NCBI RefSeq assembly: GCF_027943255.1
Contig: NC_072894.1
Coordinates: 131,307,601 to 131,371,600, forward strand
Direction of reading: 5' to 3'
Length of the DNA: 64,000 bases
Source of the DNA: Anastrepha obliqua
Taxonomy: Eukaryota; Arthropoda; Insecta; Diptera; Tephritidae
Shown: positions 57,726-64,000 of the stretch, piece by piece
Position numbering within the stretch: position 1 is the first letter of the stretch
Layout of the letters: each line of letters starts with the position of its first letter
The notes under the pieces: generated by a model
Seen by the model: only the letters and a program-made list of their open reading frames with translations
Databases searched by the model: none
Told to the model about the DNA's origin: nothing
Translations under genes and position numbers: made by a program

Positions 57726-60007
57726 CTTTTTTGTTTCCGTGTTATGTTGCACTTGCAATAGAATACCCTAACAAAAACCCAATTGGTTGCACAAAAAAAT
57801 GTTTACTCATTCAACCCATTTTTCTCAATTTTATAGACAGTGGTTTTTGTCAATAATTTTGTACCACCGCAGCTGAAAAACTCGTGCTATGAATTTGACA
57901 AAAAAAAAATTATTGGACATTCAAGATACACTTCAGACTAGCGCAAAAACATTAGATATTACCCTGTGACAAATGCAGACATTAAAAATATTTATTTTTA
58001 GTGAGCAACGCAAAAAGTTAATAATAGAAAAAACGTTTGCGTCTATAGACAAGCGCCGATAACGTAAACAAACGTCTGGTTAGAAATTTGCCCTCGAGCG
58101 GGCAATGAACCCAGAAATTGCATTTGCTAAACAACAAAAGAGAAAATTGCAACAAAATATATTAGTTTATGTACGTTGCAACCGCGACACGTTTTCCCAC
58201 CACATATTTTGTTGCATTTACGACTTACACGAGCTCAGAAATTAATTGCAACATTTTTGTCAAAACCTGAAAAGAAAGAAAGAATTTAGGCAAAATGTAT
58301 TTAGGCGTACAAAGATTAGCAACAATTTCGCGCTCGTGCATTTGATTGCCACAATATTTATTACGATACTGTTTTAATTATTTTTTTTTTTGTAATTTTT
58401 ACAAAAGTAGAATACAAGCGGCTCAACGCGCGCCGAAGCCGCTAATGTCGGTCAATGTGCGGAAACAGCGCCAACTTACACGTGGTCGTGCATAGAGAAC
58501 ATCTACTATGTGTATGTGTGTGTGTCTGTGAGTGTGCATATGCAAATATGCAAATACGAAAATCTGCGTGGCGCGGCTGTTGACCGCATTTTCACCGGAA
58601 AGTGCGACCGAAAAGTTAATGAACCGCAGAATACATTTCTACATACACACACACAAACATACTAGGTGTGAATTGGTTAGATAACAACAACGTTAGCAGT
58701 AGTAGAAACACGAAAGAAAAAAGATGTGCCTACAATGAAAACAAATAGCAGCAATGCAACGACAAACAAGATCAACACACCTACGCGTTCATTGCCCGCT
58801 CCCCAATTAAAACACTTGACTGCAGTCATTCAGCAGTCGCTCAGTCCATTGCCCGCGCGCGTCATCACTCAATTGCTCAATCGGCGCTCATTTGGCGCAT
58901 ACGTTTCTTAGTCACTACAAAGCAATCACAAATGAGTGCATTAATTGAAGAGGCGCTCGGCGCTGATAGTAACTAATATGCGACTATGTGAATGTATATG
59001 TGTATGTATGCTTGTGTACCTGTAGCGATACCGAAATCGAGGGACTGAGTTATAAAGATTATCTTCAAGGGCGCAAGTCAAACTCTCGTAAATGTTAAGA
59101 AATGGTTAGACTGCGAGGCTGAACTAAAGTCTGAGCTCCATGCCAACCGTTCTACCAGTTATGAATCTCAGCGCTTTATTCAGCTAAGAAATCTTATACT
59201 CGCAGCGCCTGGAATGCGTCGTATGGAATTATAGCTTAAGGCTACTGCTGTGGATTAGATTTGATTTTAACGTGCGCCACTTTCCAAAGCCCACTTTGCT
59301 CTTTGAAGGGAAGACTTCAATTTGAACCACTGTGTGAGATTTATAAAATTAGAAAAGCTCTGCTCACTTGCCGACTTTACGTCTGTTAAGCTTCCAAAAA
59401 AAAAAAATTCAAAAAGAAGTCTTGGAAGTCCTTTTACTGTAACTCATCATGAACACCCGTTGTTGTGCGGACTGCGTAGCTGATATCGGATTGATCCATG
59501 ATGGAAAGAATAATGAGATGGCGCCTATCGTGGTACCGTTACTTTGCGCTCAGCGAATCTGCCAATGAGTTTCGTCGTTTTAGCACCAGTATGGCAAATT
59601 ACCATTTTCGTAACTTGATTTAGCATTTTTTTGTTATTTAGTCTCGAAGTTTTAGTTCTTTCTTCATGACATTTTTCTAACCTGTTCTAATTAAAAGTAA
59701 TATTTATAATTTTGTAAAATATACATTTTTTAAAAATTTGTTCAATTACAATTCTGTGTGAGACTAGTGTGCTGAATACTAGAAAAATTTTAGATTTCTC
59801 AAATTGACTCTAGTTTTTGGGATAAAGACTATTATCTATTTCACTAAAAAAAACAGTATTAAAATACCAATATGCACTAAAAAAATACTTCTATTAATAT
59901 ATTTCATTAAAAATTATACAAAAACAAAAATATATTTTGCAGTTAACTTAAATAATTTAAAAACATTACAAAAAAGTGTTTCTGTTGGCTTTTCTGTTAT
60001 GGTTTTG
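57726..60007. other. intergenic with possible regulatory block
   Basis: AT-rich except 58400-58900, which is G+C-richer and holds CGCGCGCC words, a (TG)n tract (58510-58530) and tandem octamers. No gene recognised; the ORF at 58726-58911 is S/T/N-rich low complexity. Confidence 0.4.
58542..58557 (+). promoter_or_regulatory. two adjacent octamer motifs
   Basis: ATGCAAATATGCAAAT contains two perfect ATGCAAAT octamers end to end, the classical binding site of POU-domain factors. No transcription start is assigned nearby, so its target is unknown. Confidence 0.4.
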
Positions 60008-60789
60008 CTAAGGATAATCCCTTAATAAGGTCCAGCAGTAGTCTGCCATCATGTGGCAGTCCCATCGACCTTGGTACCTTTCTTCCATTATTTTTATATC
60101 CTGGTGGAACCGTTCTCCCTGTTCCTCACTATAATCGCCCAAGTTTTTCGGGAATTTGTCCAAATGGCTATGAAGGAAATGCAATTTAATGCTCATATTA
60201 GCTCCTAAACTGCAGAAATTTCGAAGCATTTCATCAACTAGTTTTTGGTAATCTGGTGCCTTATGATTCCCCAAAAAATTTTTGACTACTAAGACAAAGC
60301 CATGCTTTAGAGTCAATTTGTGACATATGGTTTATAAATTCAATGTCTCTTATAAGAGTACGGATCTGCGGCCCATCAAAGACACCTGCTTTTAATTTTT
60401 CCATACTTAAAGACGGAAATTTTTGACACACATATTTGAAACAGTCACCGGTCTTATCAAGGGCTTTGATAAACTGTTTCATTAGCCCAAGCTTGATGTG
60501 AAGTGGTGGAAGAAGAATATTTTCTCGGCTTATCAGTGGTTCATGAACCACATTTGCTTTTCCTACTTCCATATTTTCTCTCAAAGGCCAAACCTTTCTA
60601 GTCCAATGTTCCTTTTTTGCGCTACTATCCCATGGACATTTGAAACAGGGGTATTTAGTATACCCACCTTGCTGACCTAATAAAAAATTCACCATCTTTA
60701 AGTCCACACGTACTGACCATTGATGTTGTGCGTATGAAATCTTTTCTAAAACAATTTTAATATTTTGGTATTCTTCTTTTAATTAATTC
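60008..60789 (-). pseudogene. gene of an unclassified arthropod repetitive family
   Basis: On the minus strand the frame can be followed from about 60789: KEEYQNIKIVLEKISYAQHQ, VDLKMVNFLLGQQGGYTKYP, CFKCPWDS, LISRENILLPPLHIKLGLMK, FPSLSMEKLKAGVFDGPQIR. One indel near 60290 shifts it to VVKNFLGNHKAPDYQKLVDE, IKLHFLHSHLDKFPKNLGDY, SEEQGERFHQDIKIMEERYQ and GRWDCHMMADYCW, ending at a TAG near 60010. I remember this sequence type as present in many copies in arthropod and cnidarian genomes, but I do not know its element class. A CxxC pair (YPCFKCPW) and conserved acidic and histidine residues (EEQGERFHQD) could be catalytic. 5' end truncated, one frameshift. Confidence 0.7.
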
Positions 60790-62854
60790 AATTCTTTTTA
60801 ATTATTCATTCAATTCAGTTTTATTTAGCTTTACTTTTTTTAACACCTGGTAGCGTTGCCCGCGATTGCTGTTGTTGTTGGTGTTCTTCTGCTTTCAGCA
60901 GTCAAATCTCTCTCCCGCTACTGCAGTGTTGCCGAGCCTTGGATATAAAAACACACTAAAATGTCCATTTAAAGAAAATAAAACACCAAATTTTTATTGA
61001 ATTACTTAAAAAATTTCGTATGCGTAATAAATTGTTTTTAAAGTGTGCGCTGTTTTAAATAAATGTGTTGTGGTTATGTACAATTTAATTGACGAGTTTC
61101 TTTTTGTTAAACTCTTTGGTTAAGGGAACGACTTTTTTGCTATATTTGAGGTTGTGTAACTAGACAAGGCACTCTTTTTGTAAAAATATCATTATGGTTT
61201 CTTCAGTATTTTTTTGCTTATTTTTACTATGAAGACATCTCTTAATGCCCTATTTCCCACTAAGGATTGATGACCGGAAGAAACGTTTACACCTCTATGG
61301 TTTTAATTCGCATTCAGTAAGTTCAGACGCTTTTCAAAATATTTAAAGGGCTTTCAATCTTAAGAAGAGTTGAGAGAAGAACATTTAATATTCTTGCATA
61401 ACCTTAAAATTAACAAACAATTAAATTTCCAAATATCAAATTTTATAAAAATCAACAAATTGTCATTAGCACTAAAATTTTCTCAGAGTGTCCTTTTCTA
61501 ACCTTCTTTTGTTTAATGATACAGTTTTTTTTAACTTACAGTTTCGGTAGCTTTGAATTTAGAAAAAGAAACAAACACCAAATTTCAACATTTTCGCATT
61601 TTGGGTATAAAAAAGCACTAAATTTATTCCGAAGAGCAAATGGTTGGCAACGTGACGTCAAGCACTCTCTGATAGCAGTCTTGGGAATCATTGGGATGTT
61701 CTAGTGACTTGCAACTTTTTTCAATGACTTTAGGCCAGATTTGCCTTTTTGTCTAACAGGTAAATACCTTAATCCATCTCATATTACTTATGACTACCTC
61801 TCGAGCGAAAATCGTTCTAAGCCAGAAGTTACTAGTGCGATGCTTCAGAGCCTTAATGCATCTAAATTTTATTCAACTTGCATTTAAACTAACTTTTCAA
61901 ATTTTTTCATACTTCAGTTGCATATAAATTCGACATGCAGTTAAAAAGATAATGAATTTGTTTGCTTTGAAAATCATTTAAATGCAAGCCACATATAAGT
62001 AGTTCAATGCAGTTCAAAAATTGAGTTATCGTAAAATTTCCAATGCAAACGGCTTTGATTACATATGCGCACACACATTCATAGATCCATATTATTCCGA
62101 CACGCACTTAGGAGTGTTTCTAGAAGTGTTGCCAGTCATTGCTGAAAGCTCTATTTGCCGTATTTATGTATGTGTGTATATATGTGTGGTGTTTGTATGT
62201 ACGTTTGGTATTTGCACCTACCAACCTCTAAAGAGTTAAAGGAATCTAGAAAAAAGAATGTAACTCAAAAGTAAGAGAGTCAGCCCTTATTTGTGTATAA
62301 TTTTTGTACGCCCAGGGGCTCATAAAGTGTTTCTCGTAGTTGCTGACAATTCACTGAAAAATTAATAATTAAAATAAAATAAAAAAACTAAAAATTAAAA
62401 ACCTTTTAATAATTCGGAACCACAGGGAAAGGAAATCCATATATGGAAACTGGCGTATAAAATTGCAGTGTTTCAAAGAAGGTTGACATAGTGAAAAAGG
62501 AAAACAAAAGAAGTGCAAGGAAATACTGAATGGCTTGTTATTATAAAAGGGTTTTTTAAATAGCAAAAACTACAGAAGTTGGAGCCAAGTTTGCAATTGA
62601 TACTCGAGCAAGTTTTGTAATTCACTTCCTAGTGAATATTTTTTTTTTAATTTTCTGGCAACTGCATTCCTTCATTGAATGAAAGTGAATCGCGGGTGAA
62701 TTCTGCGCGATTATTCCGAAATTCTCTACACGGAACGTATGCAGGTATACTTTCAAGAATACTAATGGGGATGCCCCAAAAATGCCTCCAGATCCTGACC
62801 TCCGCAAAGTAATTCCTATAAAAGATTTAAAGTGAATACCTCGCACTTCTGGGA
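60790..62854. other. intergenic, no gene seen
   Basis: AT-rich with a T-run at 62639-62648 and GTATGTGTGTATATATGTG near 62165. Part of 62760-62854 may be diverged 5' sequence of the LINE that follows. Confidence 0.4.
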
Positions 62855-64000
62855 ATGCATTTCAGATTGCTTGATATTAATTTTCACGAGAACCCAAACA
62901 AACCTGAAAATAACGTTAAGTCCTACCGCCCCATTAGTTTGCTCGTAACATTCTCGAAGATATTCGAAAGAATATTTTTGAAAAGAATGTTACCTGTAAT
63001 TGAGGATCAAAATATTATTCCTGAACATCAGTTTGGGTTTAGAGTTGGGCGTGGCACACCAGAACAATGCCACAGAATTGTGAATGTTATTAAAGATGCG
63101 ATTGAAAGAAAAGAATACTGTTCTGCAACCTTTCTTGACGTACAACAAGCATTCGACAGAGTTTGGCATATGGGACTACTCTTTAAAATTAAACAACTTT
63201 TACCAGCACATTTTTACTTAGTGCTTAAATCTTATATAAGCGACAGGCACTTTTATGTAAAGCACGAAGATGCGTCATCTGAAATATATGGTATCAACGC
63301 AGGTGTGCCTCAGGGTAGCGTTTTAGGCCCAGACTTGTATACGATATTTACTTACGACATGCCGACAACAGAAAAGGTAGAAGTGGCGATGATATAGCCT
63401 TCATCGCATCTAGTGAGTCCCCGGCAGAGGCCTCCTCCCTGCTACAAAATCACTTACACACTTTGGAAACTTGGCTCAATAAATGGAAAATTAATATTAA
63501 TCATGAAAAGTCTATTCATGTTACATTTACACTAAGAAGAGAACAATGTCCTCCAGTGTATTTAAATTGTTATCAAATTCCTACTAGCGACACAGTCAAG
63601 TACTTGGGAATGCATCTTGATCGACGCCTCACATGGAAAAATCATATTAAAGCTAAGCATCAACAGCTTAAAAATAAAACCAAAAGAATGTACTGGCTAC
63701 TTGGTGGCAAATCTCAACTTAGTCTAGAAAACAAGGTTAGATTGTATAAAGCTATATTGAAGCCTATATGGACCTACGGTATACAGCTTTGGGGAACTGC
63801 TAGTAAGTCCAATGTGGAGATTTTACAACGCTACCAGTCAAAGACCTTTCGAACACTTGTTAATGCACCTTGGCTTATCACAAACGAAGCCATACACATG
63901 GATCTAGGTATTCCATTTGTTAAGAGAGAAATCTCAATATATTCTAAGAGATACATTGAACGATTGTCAAATCATGTAAACACAAATGCTATTTGCTTGT
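62855..64000 (+). pseudogene. jockey-clade LINE reverse transcriptase, runs off window
   Basis: The first frame (62855-63397) carries RT motifs KSYRPISLLVTFSKIFERIF, EHQFGFRVGRGTPEQCHRIV, motif A FLDVQQAFDRVWHMGL and motif B AGVPQGSVLGPDLYTIFTYD. It then stops at a TAG because a small deletion near 63380 removes most of the catalytic YADD segment (only GDDIAFIA survives in the next frame). The second frame is open from 63382 to the window end: ETWLNKWKININHEKS, VKYLGMHLDRRLTWKNHIKA, LYKAILKPIWTYGIQLWGTA, SKTFRTLVNAPWLITNEAIH. Motif set and wording fit the jockey clade (which lacks RNase H). No endonuclease is seen upstream, so it is 5'-truncated and catalytically dead. Confidence 0.9.

Overview
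The window is eukaryotic, AT-rich, gene-poor DNA of a higher dipteran. The coding signals are spliced genes with short GT-AG introns, a MADF-type DNA-binding gene, Tc1/mariner, piggyBac and non-LTR elements, and dense (TATG)n/(CA)n microsatellites. A tRNA-derived SINE-like repeat recurs at least eight times; I associate it from memory with tephritid fruit flies, so Tephritidae is my best guess, but that is inference. No prokaryotic or viral gene organisation is visible.

Only two host-gene signals are convincing. The main one is a three-exon gene on the minus strand (exons 50707-50545, 49815-49072, 48935-48448; 464 codons) encoding a protein with two MADF (Myb/SANT-like) domains, GRP-type AT-hook-like motifs and a C-terminal SUMO consensus; a TATCGATA (DRE) motif lies about 120 bp upstream of its ATG. 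The second is a short acidic terminal exon at 21179-21344 with a good 3' splice site and a downstream AATAAA; its upstream exons are not identified.

The rest is mostly mobile DNA at different stages of decay. 0-8 kb: a mariner N-terminus at the left edge, LINE ends, SINEs with a linked upstream repeat, and a deleted Tc1/mariner-superfamily element with 27-bp terminal repeats. 10-13 kb: RNase H-bearing LINE remnants whose 3' ends carry (AACCT)n tails. 14.8-18.1 kb: a transposase fragment, a structure of direct/inverted repeats around a ~91-copy TTATG pentamer array, an ORF1/ORF2-deleted R1-like LINE, and a clean solo LTR with a 4-bp target duplication. 19.9-22.4 kb: two internally deleted Tc1/mariner elements with recognisable terminal repeats. 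30.1-30.9 kb: seven ~111-bp tandem units whose starts look like a mariner terminus. 33.5-35.1 kb: a SINE followed by a full-length mariner with an almost complete 335-codon DD34D transposase. 37.7-39.5 kb: a deleted piggyBac element with TTAA target sites. 44.9-47.4 kb: a TTTTA-rich block bordered by SINE pieces and holding a 5'-truncated LINE with a 13-bp target duplication. 50.8-55.5 kb: purine-skewed DNA with a GAAAT/GGAAT block. 56.4-57.7 kb: two local tandem families. 60.0-60.8 kb: a frameshifted gene of an unclassified repetitive family. 62.9-64.0 kb: the RT part of a jockey-clade LINE running off the right edge.

Nothing suggests genes working as an operon-like system. The interest lies in how transposable-element ends seem to have seeded tandem repeats, and in the MADF gene and the orphan acidic exon.
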